DNA of 6,728 bases. Source: UBA6136 sp041158345 (lineage in GTDB: Bacteria > Pseudomonadota > Gammaproteobacteria > Methylococcales > Methylococcaceae). Positions 1-6,526 of the stretch are shown piece by piece. Position 1 is the stretch's first letter, and each line of letters opens with the position of its first letter. The stretch spans positions 1 to 6,728 of the forward strand of contig JBEBBO010000019.1 in the NCBI GenBank assembly GCA_041158345.1, written 5' to 3'. The translations under genes were made by a program, and so were the position numbers. Below the pieces are notes generated by a model. The model was not told the origin of the DNA. It saw nothing but the letters and a program-made list of their open reading frames with translations, and did not search any database.

Positions 1-425
1 ACGTCGCCTCCAAACCGGGCAATTTCCCGGATCAGGGACGACGAGATGAAGGCAAAACGCTCGCTCGGCGTCATGAAAACGGTTTCAATTTCAGGACCCA
101 GGTGCCGATTCATTCCGGCCAACTGAAATTCGAATTCAAAATCCGACACCGCACGAAGGCCTCGCAGAATGACCGCGCTCCCGGTTTGGCGCGCGCATTC
201 GATCAAAAGCGTATCAAAACCGATCACTTCGATGTTCGAAGTGCCCTGCAGTGCCTCTTGAGCCATCACGACCCGCTCTTCAAGCGTAAACAGCGGGGCT
301 TTATTGCGGTTTTCTGCGACCGCCACCACCACCTTTCCAAACATGCGGGCAGCCCGCTCGGCAAGATCGATATGGCCATGGGTGATCGGATCAAAGGTCC
401 CGGGATAAATTGCTGTGATACTCAT
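1..425 (-). CDS. coaD: Phosphopantetheine adenylyltransferase (CoaD), 3' end cut by window edge
   Basis: CoaD catalyses the penultimate step of coenzyme A synthesis in the cytoplasm: ATP plus 4'-phosphopantetheine gives dephospho-CoA and pyrophosphate. The 141 complete residues visible follow the family closely. The nucleotidyltransferase motif YPGTFDPITHGH is at 7-18, with Thr10 and His18 at the catalytic positions. Lys42 lies in NRNKAP, RGLR is at 88-91, FEFEFQLAGMNRHL covers 96-109, and the ISSS motif is at 127-130. The family is usually about 160 residues, so only about 20 C-terminal residues lie beyond position 1. The ATG at 425 is chosen because it gives the canonical N-terminus and overlaps the rsmD stop as ATGA. 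No Shine-Dalgarno sequence is obvious, so translation probably depends on coupling to rsmD. rsmD-coaD is a widespread gene pair. Identification is secure. Confidence 0.96.
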   Translation of the reverse strand, partial: MSITAIYPGTFDPITHGHIDLAERAARMFGKVVVAVAENRNKAPLFTLEERVVMAQEALQGTSNIEVIGFDTLLIECARQTGSAVILRGLRAVSDFEFEFQLAGMNRHLGPEIETVFMTPSERFAFISSSLIREIARFGGD

Positions 426-997
426 GGTTGATCCGCACTTTGGCGTTGATAAAGTCGATAAGCCACATCCCCCGCTTCGCCTTGGCGAAGACATCGCCAG
501 ACGGGGGGAAGGGCCGAGAAGTCGAATTCGCGTTCCGCTTCGACATAAATCCAGGCATCGCGCGCCAACCAGCCGCCCCTTTCAAGCAACGCCCCCGCAG
601 AGGCCAGCCATCCCTGTCGAAACGGGGGATCGAGAAAGACCAGATCAAACACTTCGGCGGGGCCCTTGAGAAAATCCCGGGCACTCGCCAATAGCACCGC
701 GACTTCCGGAGCATCCAGCGCCTGACAGTGGTCTTTGAGCGACTGCGCGACCCCCTTGTGGGCGTCAATCATCACCACCCGGCGCGCACCCCGGGAAGCC
801 GCCTCAAACCCCAGCGCACCGCTACCCGCATAAAGATCCAGGCAGCGGGCACCTTCCGTGGTCTCTCGAAGCCAGTTAAAGAGGGTTTCACGGACCCGAT
901 CCGGCGTCGGCCTTAACCCTTCAACATCCGGAAAACGGAGTTTACGGCTCCGGAACCGCCCCCCGATAATCCGAACTTCTTGCTTACTGGCCACCAT
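422..997 (-). CDS. rsmD: 16S rRNA (guanine(966)-N(2))-methyltransferase RsmD
   Basis: RsmD uses S-adenosylmethionine to methylate N2 of G966 in 16S rRNA during assembly of the small ribosomal subunit. The 191 residues match the usual family length. The N-terminal RNA-binding signature is present as RIIGGRFRSRKL (9-20) and LRPTPDRVRETLFNWL (28-43). Motif I for SAM binding is DLYAGSGALG (54-63), an acidic residue follows at Asp78, and the catalytic motif IV is DPPF (123-126), inside DLVFLDPPF. The start at 997 lies 14 bp inside the end of the upstream M16 gene. No clear Shine-Dalgarno sequence precedes it, and a GTG is the very next codon, so coupled translation is likely. The last codons overlap the coaD start as ATGA. 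It is the third gene of the minus-strand cluster. The family call is certain; the exact base modified is taken from family knowledge. Confidence 0.96.
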   Translation of the reverse strand: MVASKQEVRIIGGRFRSRKLRFPDVEGLRPTPDRVRETLFNWLRETTEGARCLDLYAGSGALGFEAASRGARRVVMIDAHKGVAQSLKDHCQALDAPEVAVLLASARDFLKGPAEVFDLVFLDPPFRQGWLASAGALLERGGWLARDAWIYVEAEREFDFSALPPVWRCLRQGEAGDVAYRLYQRQSADQP

Positions 998-2330
998 TCG
1001 CCGCCGGCTTGATACCGCCGACCATCACGGTTTTCAGTCGGTCGGGATCGATTCGCGCCTTGAAGGCACGCTGGATGTCTTCACGCGTGACCGCCTCCAC
1101 TTTAGCGGTGTAGCGATTCAGCCAGTCCAGAGGGCGACCCAAGAACCCGATCGCAGCCACTTCGCCAATCAATTTGGCATTGCTATCCAAACGCAGGACA
1201 TACCCGCCAATGATGTTCTTCTTGGCCGCATCCAATTCCTTGTCCGTCGGTCCTTTGTCGACGAATTCGCGAAGGGTTCTGACCGCAATCTCCGTGGCCT
1301 CCCGGGCCGATGCATTCTTGCTTTGAAGCCCAATCTGGTAGGGGCCTTGAACCCGCATGGGAAGGAAATAGCTGAAGGCGCTGTAGGCGAGCCCCTTCTT
1401 CTCTCGAACTTCCTCCATGATCCGGGAGACCAAACCGCTTCCCCCGAGGATATGGTTGCCCACCACGAGAGGGAAATAGTCGGGATCATTGGCCTTGAGC
1501 CCAAGAACCCCCGCATAAACGTGGGTTTGCTCGGAAGGGAATGGCGTCGTCAAAGTCTCGGAACCGGAGAGGGCTTGAGGGTCTTCCAGAGCCGGCTTTG
1601 CGGCCCCTTCGGGAATGCGCGAGTAGACCTGTACCGCAATGGCTTCAGCCTCAGCCCGCGTCACCTGACCGACCAACACCAGGATCGCATTGCCTCGGGT
1701 GTAGGCCGTCTTGTGGAAGCGGACGAGATCTTTGGCCGTCAGCTTTTCGACCGTTTCCTTGACCCCCTCGACGGGATGGGCATAAGGGTGCTCACCATAG
1801 AGGACCTTCATGAACGCCATCTCACTGATCTCGCCGGGATCCTCGCCCTTCTGCTGAATCCCCAAAAGGACCCGGTTCTTCTCCCGCTCAAAATCCTTGT
1901 CCTCAAAGCGCGGCTGGCTAATGACCGTTTCAAACACCTCAAGCGCCTCTTTGAGCTTGGGGGGATCCGTCAACGTTCTCAACGCCACATGCGCAGAGTC
2001 TCGGGTGGCACCCGATGACAAGATGGCGCCAATCGCATCCAGCCGTTCAGCAATGGTGTCCGCATCCAACGTGCCTGCACCACTATCCAGCATGCCGGCT
2101 GTGAGTGCCGCAATGCCGAATTCCTGGCCATCTCGGGCACTCCCCGCGTCGAAGACCATCCGAAGGTCCAGCATCGGAAGGCCTTCTGTCGGGACAAATA
2201 AAACCCGTCCGCCGGTGGGCGTAGACCAGCTCTGGATTTCTGGAACGGCACGAACCTCCGAAATCCCGACCAGCAGAAAAATACCAAGCATCAACATTCG
2301 CATCGTTTTGACTCGTGGACTAACGAACAT
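984..2330 (-). CDS. Periplasmic M16 family protein, non-catalytic subunit (no HxxEH zinc site)
   Basis: This 448-residue protein has the M16 (pitrilysin/insulinase) fold but not its zinc centre. A signal peptide is seen: a basic stretch at residues 6-11 (RVKTMR), a hydrophobic core MLMLGIFLLVGI, and a probable cleavage after VRA (28), so it should be periplasmic. The M16 N-terminal domain covers roughly 40-185 and the C-terminal domain roughly 195-375. Where the active partner has HMLEH, this chain reads ALTAG (75-79), replacing all three motif residues. The segment VREKKGLAY (308-316) keeps Arg309 and Tyr316, the pair that non-catalytic M16B chains are known to contribute to substrate binding. 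It probably pairs with the product of the gene immediately upstream, which it overlaps by 11 bp. The start at 2330 is fixed by a strong AGGAGG five bases upstream; a later ATG at 2303 would also leave a signal peptide. The physiological substrate is unknown. Confidence 0.92.
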   Translation of the reverse strand: MFVSPRVKTMRMLMLGIFLLVGISEVRAVPEIQSWSTPTGGRVLFVPTEGLPMLDLRMVFDAGSARDGQEFGIAALTAGMLDSGAGTLDADTIAERLDAIGAILSSGATRDSAHVALRTLTDPPKLKEALEVFETVISQPRFEDKDFEREKNRVLLGIQQKGEDPGEISEMAFMKVLYGEHPYAHPVEGVKETVEKLTAKDLVRFHKTAYTRGNAILVLVGQVTRAEAEAIAVQVYSRIPEGAAKPALEDPQALSGSETLTTPFPSEQTHVYAGVLGLKANDPDYFPLVVGNHILGGSGLVSRIMEEVREKKGLAYSAFSYFLPMRVQGPYQIGLQSKNASAREATEIAVRTLREFVDKGPTDKELDAAKKNIIGGYVLRLDSNAKLIGEVAAIGFLGRPLDWLNRYTAKVEAVTREDIQRAFKARIDPDRLKTVMVGGIKPAANGGQ

Positions 2331-3696
2331 GACCCCCTCCTATGGCCGGAGCCTCTGGGGCCGGCGCACCGTCGGGAAGCGGCAGGGGATCCAGCCGAGC
2401 GATGGTGAGCCGATCCTCGATCAGGTATTTCTTCGCAGCGGCCATGATGTCAGCCGCCGTCACCTCATTAATGCGTGCTTCGTACTCACCGATCTTCTTC
2501 CATCCAAGACCGACCGTTTCGGCGGTTCCCAATTGCATTGCCTGGAAGAAAGCAGAATCCAGCTGGTACACATGGTTGGCCAAAACCTGAGCTTTCACTC
2601 GCTGAAGCTCTTCTGCGGTCACGGGATCGTCTTGGAGCCGCTTCACTTGATTCAACAAGGCGGTCTCGAGTGTCTCAACCGTCTGGCCTTGCGAGGGCGT
2701 ACCTTCAATCATGAACAGCGTCTGCAACCGGGCATAGAGTTCATATCCCACCCCCGTTGACGCCGCGATTTGTTGTCCACGCACCAGATTTTTTGAAAAC
2801 CGGGCACTGTTGCCCCCATCCAGGATGCCTGCAGCCACTTCCAGGGCATACGCCTCCTTCTCGTCCTGGACCGTCCTTAAAGACGGCACTTTAAAGCCCA
2901 TCAGCAGATGCGGAAGCTTCGCCGGTAGCTTGACGCTCAGGCGCCGAAGACCCAACTGCTCGACTTCCTGCTCGACCCGGGGTTTTGGAAGAACGCTGGG
3001 CTTGAGGCTACCGAAGTGCTTTCGAGCCTCTCGAACCACATCCTCAGGCCGGACGTCTCCAACAACGACCAGCGTCGCATTATTCGGGGCATACCAAAGT
3101 TGGTACCACTTCTTGACGTTGTCTAAGGATAAATGCGTGATGTCATCGGGCCAGCCGATGACCGGATTGCGATAGGGGCTGTTGGTATACGCCACCGCAT
3201 CAAAATGTTCCTGAAGCTTGGCGTGGGGCTGGTCATCCGTCCGGAGTCTTCGCTCCTCCAGGACCACTTGATGTTCCTTTTCGTACTCCGCTTCAATGAA
3301 GCGGACGTTTCGCATGCGATCTGCCTCCAATTCGAGGCTCACGGGCAGCTTCGAGCGCTCGAGCATCTGAAAGTAGGTCGTGTAATCCTGGCTGGTGAAG
3401 GCATTTTCCCGGCCACCGTTGGCGGCCACAATTTTTGAGAACTCGCCTGCCGGGTGCCGGGCGGTGCCCTTGAACATCATGTGCTCCAGCATGTGAGAGA
3501 CGCCGGTGACTCCCGCATACTCACTGCTCGCCCCAACCTTGTACCAAACCTGAGAGACCACCACAGGTGCCCGGTGGTCCTCCTGAACCAGGATCTTGAG
3601 TCCATTATCGAGTCGGGTTTCAAAAACCTGCGGCTCAGAGGCCGCTAGGGCCATCGGCAGCGCCATGAGGGCTGCTCCTAAACAGAGGACACGCAT
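2320..3696 (-). CDS. Periplasmic M16 family zinc metallopeptidase, catalytic subunit
   Basis: This is a zinc-dependent peptidase of family M16, subfamily B-like by size (458 residues from the chosen start). The signal peptide MRVLCLGAALMALPMALA is followed by a probable cleavage at ALA/ASEP, placing the enzyme in the periplasm. The N-terminal domain covers roughly residues 24-170. It contains the inverted zinc motif HMLEH: His68 and His72 are ligands and Glu71 is the catalytic base. The third ligand is Glu147 or Glu148 in VVLEERRLR, at the distance expected for the family. The WYAPNNATLVVVGDV segment (201-215) leads into the C-terminal M16 domain, and the protein ends in a Pro/Ala-rich tail. 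The start at 3696 is preferred because it begins a clean signal peptide and has AGGGAG nine bases upstream. In-frame ATGs at 3729 and 3753 would lengthen the N-terminus by 11 or 19 mostly polar residues. It is first in the minus-strand cluster and likely forms a heterodimer with the following M16 protein. The substrate is unknown. Confidence 0.93.
   Translation of the reverse strand: MRVLCLGAALMALPMALAASEPQVFETRLDNGLKILVQEDHRAPVVVSQVWYKVGASSEYAGVTGVSHMLEHMMFKGTARHPAGEFSKIVAANGGRENAFTSQDYTTYFQMLERSKLPVSLELEADRMRNVRFIEAEYEKEHQVVLEERRLRTDDQPHAKLQEHFDAVAYTNSPYRNPVIGWPDDITHLSLDNVKKWYQLWYAPNNATLVVVGDVRPEDVVREARKHFGSLKPSVLPKPRVEQEVEQLGLRRLSVKLPAKLPHLLMGFKVPSLRTVQDEKEAYALEVAAGILDGGNSARFSKNLVRGQQIAASTGVGYELYARLQTLFMIEGTPSQGQTVETLETALLNQVKRLQDDPVTAEELQRVKAQVLANHVYQLDSAFFQAMQLGTAETVGLGWKKIGEYEARINEVTAADIMAAAKKYLIEDRLTIARLDPLPLPDGAPAPEAPAIGGGHVR
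2336..2341 (-). promoter_or_regulatory. Strong ribosome binding site inside the end of the preceding gene
   Basis: On the minus strand the sequence AGGAGG is followed by GGGTC and then ATG, a near-ideal spacing of five bases. It lies within the last codons of the catalytic M16 gene (the Gly-Gly-Gly just before its stop). It fixes the start of the second M16 gene at 2330, upstream of the stop of the first, which allows ribosomes to enter directly as well as by coupling. Confidence 0.8.
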
Positions 3697-3705
3697 TTTG
3701 CCGTT

Positions 3706-3711
3706 CTCCCT
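3706..3711 (-). promoter_or_regulatory. Ribosome binding site deciding the start of the catalytic M16 gene
   Basis: AGGGAG on the minus strand sits nine bases before the ATG at 3696. It is the best Shine-Dalgarno match among the three possible in-frame starts. The ATG at 3729 has only AAGG eight bases away, and the one at 3753 has nothing clear. It supports the start that opens directly into the signal peptide. Confidence 0.6.
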
Positions 3712-3778
3712 GAAGTCCTTTGAAGTCATGAAGGGCGCCTTGACGGGTCTCATTCGGCCGAGACCGGACGCAAGCGCG

Positions 3779-3784
3779 TATTAT
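3779..3784 (+). promoter_or_regulatory. Candidate -10 element for ctaB-recJ, overlapping the opposite -10
   Basis: Read on the plus strand the same AT-rich island gives TATTAT, five of six matches to the -10 consensus. Transcription would start near 3791, about 60 bases before the ctaB ATG. No -35 is recognisable at the normal distance: a TTGACG at 3740-3745 is 33 bp away, too far. The call rests on the hexamer and on the lack of any better candidate upstream of ctaB. Confidence 0.35.
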
Positions 3785-3785
3785 A
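3780..3785 (-). promoter_or_regulatory. Candidate sigma-70 -10 element for the M16-rsmD-coaD cluster
   Basis: The minus strand reads TATAAT, a perfect -10 hexamer, in the only sizeable intergenic region of the window. Transcription would begin near 3773, giving a leader of about 77 bases to the chosen start at 3696. No good -35 is seen: at spacers of 16-18 bp the hexamers are CTTTCC, CCTTTC and ACCTTT. A TG two bases upstream (TGTCTATAAT) resembles an extended -10 but is displaced by one base. Position and perfect hexamer make it the best promoter candidate here; there is no direct proof of use. Confidence 0.55.
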
Positions 3786-3826
3786 GACACGCCATCCGAG
3801 GGGAAAGGTTCCCTCCAAAGTTTCCG

Positions 3827-3836
3827 TTGACGTCAA
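3827..3836. repeat. Perfect 10-bp palindrome TTGACGTCAA upstream of ctaB
   Basis: TTGACGTCAA is its own reverse complement and lies 16 bases before the ctaB start codon, directly followed by an A-rich run. Just upstream, AAAGGTTCC (3804-3812) and AAAGTTTCC (3817-3825) form an imperfect direct repeat, and GGGAA-AGG-TTCCC (3801-3813) is a small inverted repeat. Together they could be protein-binding sites controlling ctaB or both divergent units. A 10-bp palindrome can also arise by chance, and no known regulator site is recognised. Confidence 0.35.
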
Positions 3837-3851
3837 AAAAATCGCGCGACC

Positions 3852-4751
3852 ATGACCGAAAACGTCTTATCCCCGCCTTCCGTGCCCCGCTGGCGAGCCT
3901 ATCTTGGCCTTTGCAAGCTTCGGGTGGTCGGCGCTATCGTGTTTACCGCCATCATTGGCATGTTCATGGCTGTTCCCGGCTGGCCCCCCTTGATCGAGAG
4001 CCTTGCAGGCGCCCTCGGCATTGGCCTCGCCGCCGCTTCAGCCGCCGCCCTGAACCACGTCTACGACCGTGAAATCGACCGCAAAATGGGCCGCACCGAG
4101 GATCGACCACTCCCTCAGTCGCAACTCACCCCGAGCGCCGCAAACCGCTTTGCGCTGCTTCTGGGATTGATCTCCATGGGGCTTCTCTGGTTTTGGACCA
4201 ACCCCCTGACGGCCGTTCTGACGTTCGTGTCACTGATCGGTTACGCCGTCATTTACACCCGCTATCTGAAACGAATCACGACCCAGAACATCGTGATTGG
4301 CGGGGCCGCGGGGGCCGCGCCGCCCGTTTTGGGTTGGTGCGCCATTACCGGCACCATTGACCCGCATTCACTGCTTCTCTTCCTGCTGATCTTTATCTGG
4401 ACGCCCCCCCACTTTTGGCCTCTGGCCCTGGCGAAAAAGGATGAATACCGCCTGGCTGACATGCCGATGCTGCCCGTGATTTATGGCGATGAAGTCACCA
4501 AGCTCCATATCCTCCTCTACACCATTCTCCTGCTGATCTCGAGCCTTCTGCCTTACCTCACCGGAATGAGCGGCCTCATTTATCTGGTCAGCGCGGTGAT
4601 TTTGGGCCTCATTTTCCTGTCATACGCCATCCGACTGAAACGCGCCAAGGACAACCGGCTGGCGATGCGCACCTTCGGCTACTCCCTGATTTATCTTGCC
4701 GGCATTTTCTCAGCGCTTCTGGTCGACCATTACGTGCCGGTTCACTTCTGA
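3852..4751 (+). CDS. ctaB: Protoheme IX farnesyltransferase (heme O synthase)
   Basis: This inner-membrane prenyltransferase of the UbiA superfamily attaches a farnesyl group to the 2-vinyl of protoheme IX, making heme O for cytochrome oxidases (also called CyoE). It has 299 residues, a typical length. The first prenyl diphosphate/Mg site is NHVYDREID with Asn68, Asp72 and Asp76, followed by RTEDRP (81-86). The family-specific GGAAGAAPPVLGW is at 150-162 and TPPHFWPLAL at 184-193. The second acidic site is KKDEYRLADMPMLPV, with Asp197 and Glu198. About nine hydrophobic segments span the protein. The common KPR near the first helix reads KLR (22-24), a mild deviation. The ATG at 3852 fits the family N-terminus but has no visible Shine-Dalgarno sequence. 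No oxidase subunits or heme A synthase are adjacent. recJ follows after 5 bp and is probably co-transcribed. Confidence 0.95.
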   Translation: MTENVLSPPSVPRWRAYLGLCKLRVVGAIVFTAIIGMFMAVPGWPPLIESLAGALGIGLAAASAAALNHVYDREIDRKMGRTEDRPLPQSQLTPSAANRFALLLGLISMGLLWFWTNPLTAVLTFVSLIGYAVIYTRYLKRITTQNIVIGGAAGAAPPVLGWCAITGTIDPHSLLLFLLIFIWTPPHFWPLALAKKDEYRLADMPMLPVIYGDEVTKLHILLYTILLLISSLLPYLTGMSGLIYLVSAVILGLIFLSYAIRLKRAKDNRLAMRTFGYSLIYLAGIFSALLVDHYVPVHF

Positions 4752-4756
4752 ACGGC

Positions 4757-6526
4757 ATGCTGCATCACCCCCTGAAACAGGCCATCGTTCGAGACGCGCC
4801 CCCCCCCATACCGTGCCTGGAATCCCTGCCGGCTCTACTCCACCGGATCTATGCCCGGCGCGGCATCGTTTCGCCGAAGCAGCTTGATCTTTCACTCCAG
4901 CAACTTCCTGACCCTCGACATCTTTTCGGGATGCCAGAGATGACCCGCATTCTGGCCGATGCCATCGCCAAGGATCAGAGGGTTCTAGTCATCGGTGACT
5001 ATGATGCCGATGGGGCGACCGCCACAGCCGTGGCGCTCTTGGGACTTCGGGCACTGGGTCTGCGTCACATCGACTACCTGGTACCCAACCGGTTTGAATA
5101 CGGGTATGGCTTGACTCCGGAAATTGTGAGCCTCGCCAAGGATCGTTCGCCGGACATCCTTCTGACCGTCGACAACGGCATTTCCAGTCATGAGGGCGTT
5201 GCGGCCGCGCAAAATTCAGGGATCAAGGTGCTGATCACCGATCACCACCTGCCCGGTGAGACCCTTCCGGCGGCCGATGCGATCGTCAATCCGAATTTGG
5301 TGGGAGATCCTTTTCCAAGCAAAGCCCTTTCGGGGGTTGGTGTCCTTTTTTATGTCTTGCTGGGTCTCAGACAAACCTTGAGAGCTCAAGGCTATTTTGA
5401 GCACACTGGCCGACCCGAACCTCAACTGGGGCAACTCCTTGATTTCGTGGCGCTGGGCACCGTGGCCGATGTAGTCGGACTGGATCAGACCAATCGCATT
5501 CTGGTCCGGCAGGGCCTTCGCCGCATTCAATCTGATCAGGCCCATCCAGGCATTCGGGCACTGATTGCCGTCGCCGGAAAAAAAGCCGCTGAACTCTCCG
5601 CGCAAGATCTGGGCTTTACCTTGGGACCCCGACTCAACGCCGCTGGACGACTTGATGATATGTCCCTTGGCATTGAATGCCTGATCGCCAGCTCCGAAGA
5701 AGCCGCTCGTCCTATGGCGGAGGCTCTCTCCACCCTGAATCAGGAGCGGCGAGTGATCGAACAGCAGATGCGCGATGAGGCGCTGCAGCAAATCGAGCGA
5801 CTCACGCCGCTCGAGGATAACCAACCCATTCTCTGCCTGTTTCAGGCGAGCTGGCATCAGGGCGTTGTCGGGATCGTGGCCTCACGAATCAAGGATCGAA
5901 CCCATCGGCCGGTCATCGCCTTTGCGATCAATGAGCTCAACCCCAACGAGCTCAAGGGATCAGCCCGCTCCGTTCCTGGCGTTCATATTCGGGATTTGCT
6001 GGCAGACGTTGCGACACGCCATCCTGGACTGATCACCCGCTATGGTGGGCATGCCATGGCGGCCGGCCTCTCCCTCCCGCATGCGGCGCTGGCCCGTTTT
6101 TCCGCCGCCGTAATTGAGGAGATGCAGCGTCGCAGCGATGATCAGGTGACAGCGATCGCCCTTCAATCCGATGGCAGCCTCTCCGCCGATCAGATCAGTC
6201 TCTCGACGGCCGAACTCCTCTTTGAGGCAGGGCCTTGGGGGCAGGGATTTCCAGAACCCCTTTTTGATGGGGAGTTTGAGGTCATGGATCAACGGATTGT
6301 GGGGGAGCACCACCTCAAACTGACCTTGCGTCCGGAAGGTGGCGGATCACCGGTGGATGCGATCGCATTCAATGTCGAAAACCCCGGAGCCTGGCTTCGA
6401 TCCCGCAACCTCAAGATTGCCTACCGGCTCGATATCAATCGATTCCGGGGCCGAAAGTCCGTGCAGCTCCGCATCGAATACATGACACCGCGGTTGGTCA
6501 GCGCTTCAGTACCTCAAGGACTTTAA
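4757..6526 (+). CDS. recJ: Single-stranded-DNA-specific exonuclease RecJ
   Basis: RecJ degrades single-stranded DNA 5' to 3' and acts in RecF-pathway recombination, mismatch repair and base excision repair in the cytoplasm. At 589 residues it is close to the usual length. The DHH phosphoesterase core is complete: DYDADGATAT (81-90), VDNG (138-141), DHH (162-164) and ALGTVADVVG (232-241, Asp238). The arginine-rich GPRLNAAGRLDD (290-301) follows. The DHHA1 domain carries WHQGVVGIVASRIKD (366-380) and the GGHAMAAGL motif (430-438). The C-terminal OB-fold region begins near GPWGQGFPEPLF (492-503) and ends at VQLRIEYM (569-576). The ATG at 4757 is 5 bp after the ctaB stop with no clear Shine-Dalgarno sequence, suggesting reinitiation after ctaB. 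A run of nine C at 4799-4807 encodes Pro15-17. Its last 29 bp overlap a convergent gene. Confidence 0.97.
   Translation: MLHHPLKQAIVRDAPPPIPCLESLPALLHRIYARRGIVSPKQLDLSLQQLPDPRHLFGMPEMTRILADAIAKDQRVLVIGDYDADGATATAVALLGLRALGLRHIDYLVPNRFEYGYGLTPEIVSLAKDRSPDILLTVDNGISSHEGVAAAQNSGIKVLITDHHLPGETLPAADAIVNPNLVGDPFPSKALSGVGVLFYVLLGLRQTLRAQGYFEHTGRPEPQLGQLLDFVALGTVADVVGLDQTNRILVRQGLRRIQSDQAHPGIRALIAVAGKKAAELSAQDLGFTLGPRLNAAGRLDDMSLGIECLIASSEEAARPMAEALSTLNQERRVIEQQMRDEALQQIERLTPLEDNQPILCLFQASWHQGVVGIVASRIKDRTHRPVIAFAINELNPNELKGSARSVPGVHIRDLLADVATRHPGLITRYGGHAMAAGLSLPHAALARFSAAVIEEMQRRSDDQVTAIALQSDGSLSADQISLSTAELLFEAGPWGQGFPEPLFDGEFEVMDQRIVGEHHLKLTLRPEGGGSPVDAIAFNVENPGAWLRSRNLKIAYRLDINRFRGRKSVQLRIEYMTPRLVSASVPQGL

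Noticed and set aside
391..768. A 125-codon minus-strand open frame within rsmD.
   Set aside because: It is the same strand in another frame of rsmD and Arg/Ser rich; the RsmD frame carries all the motifs.
858..2018. A 386-codon open frame on the plus strand across rsmD and the second M16 gene.
   Set aside because: It is antisense to two clearly recognised genes, its product has no recognisable motif, and long antisense frames are common in G+C-rich coding DNA.
2076..2120. Loss of HxxEH in the second M16 protein as a possible sequencing or frameshift error.
   Set aside because: The frame is continuous with good M16 similarity on both sides, and degenerate zinc sites are usual in the second chain of paired M16B proteins.
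1897..2760. A 287-codon plus-strand open frame across the junction of the two M16 genes.
   Set aside because: It is antisense to both proteases, has low-complexity Ser/Arg-rich composition and no family resemblance.
3740..3745. TTGACG as a -35 box for ctaB.
   Set aside because: It is 33 bp from the TATTAT island, and 17 bp downstream of it there is no -10-like hexamer. It also falls within the possible N-terminal extension of the M16 gene.
3827..3832. TTGACG within the palindrome as a plus-strand -35 box.
   Set aside because: A -10 at normal spacing would fall on the ctaB start codon, and the hexamer there (CCATGA) does not match.
4302..4319. Tandem duplicate of GGGGCCGCG in ctaB.
   Set aside because: It encodes the repeated Gly-Ala-Ala of the conserved GGAAGAAPP motif, so protein constraint and codon choice explain it.
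5216..5857. A 213-codon minus-strand open frame inside recJ.
   Set aside because: It is a shadow of the conserved DHH region of recJ, with no motif of its own.
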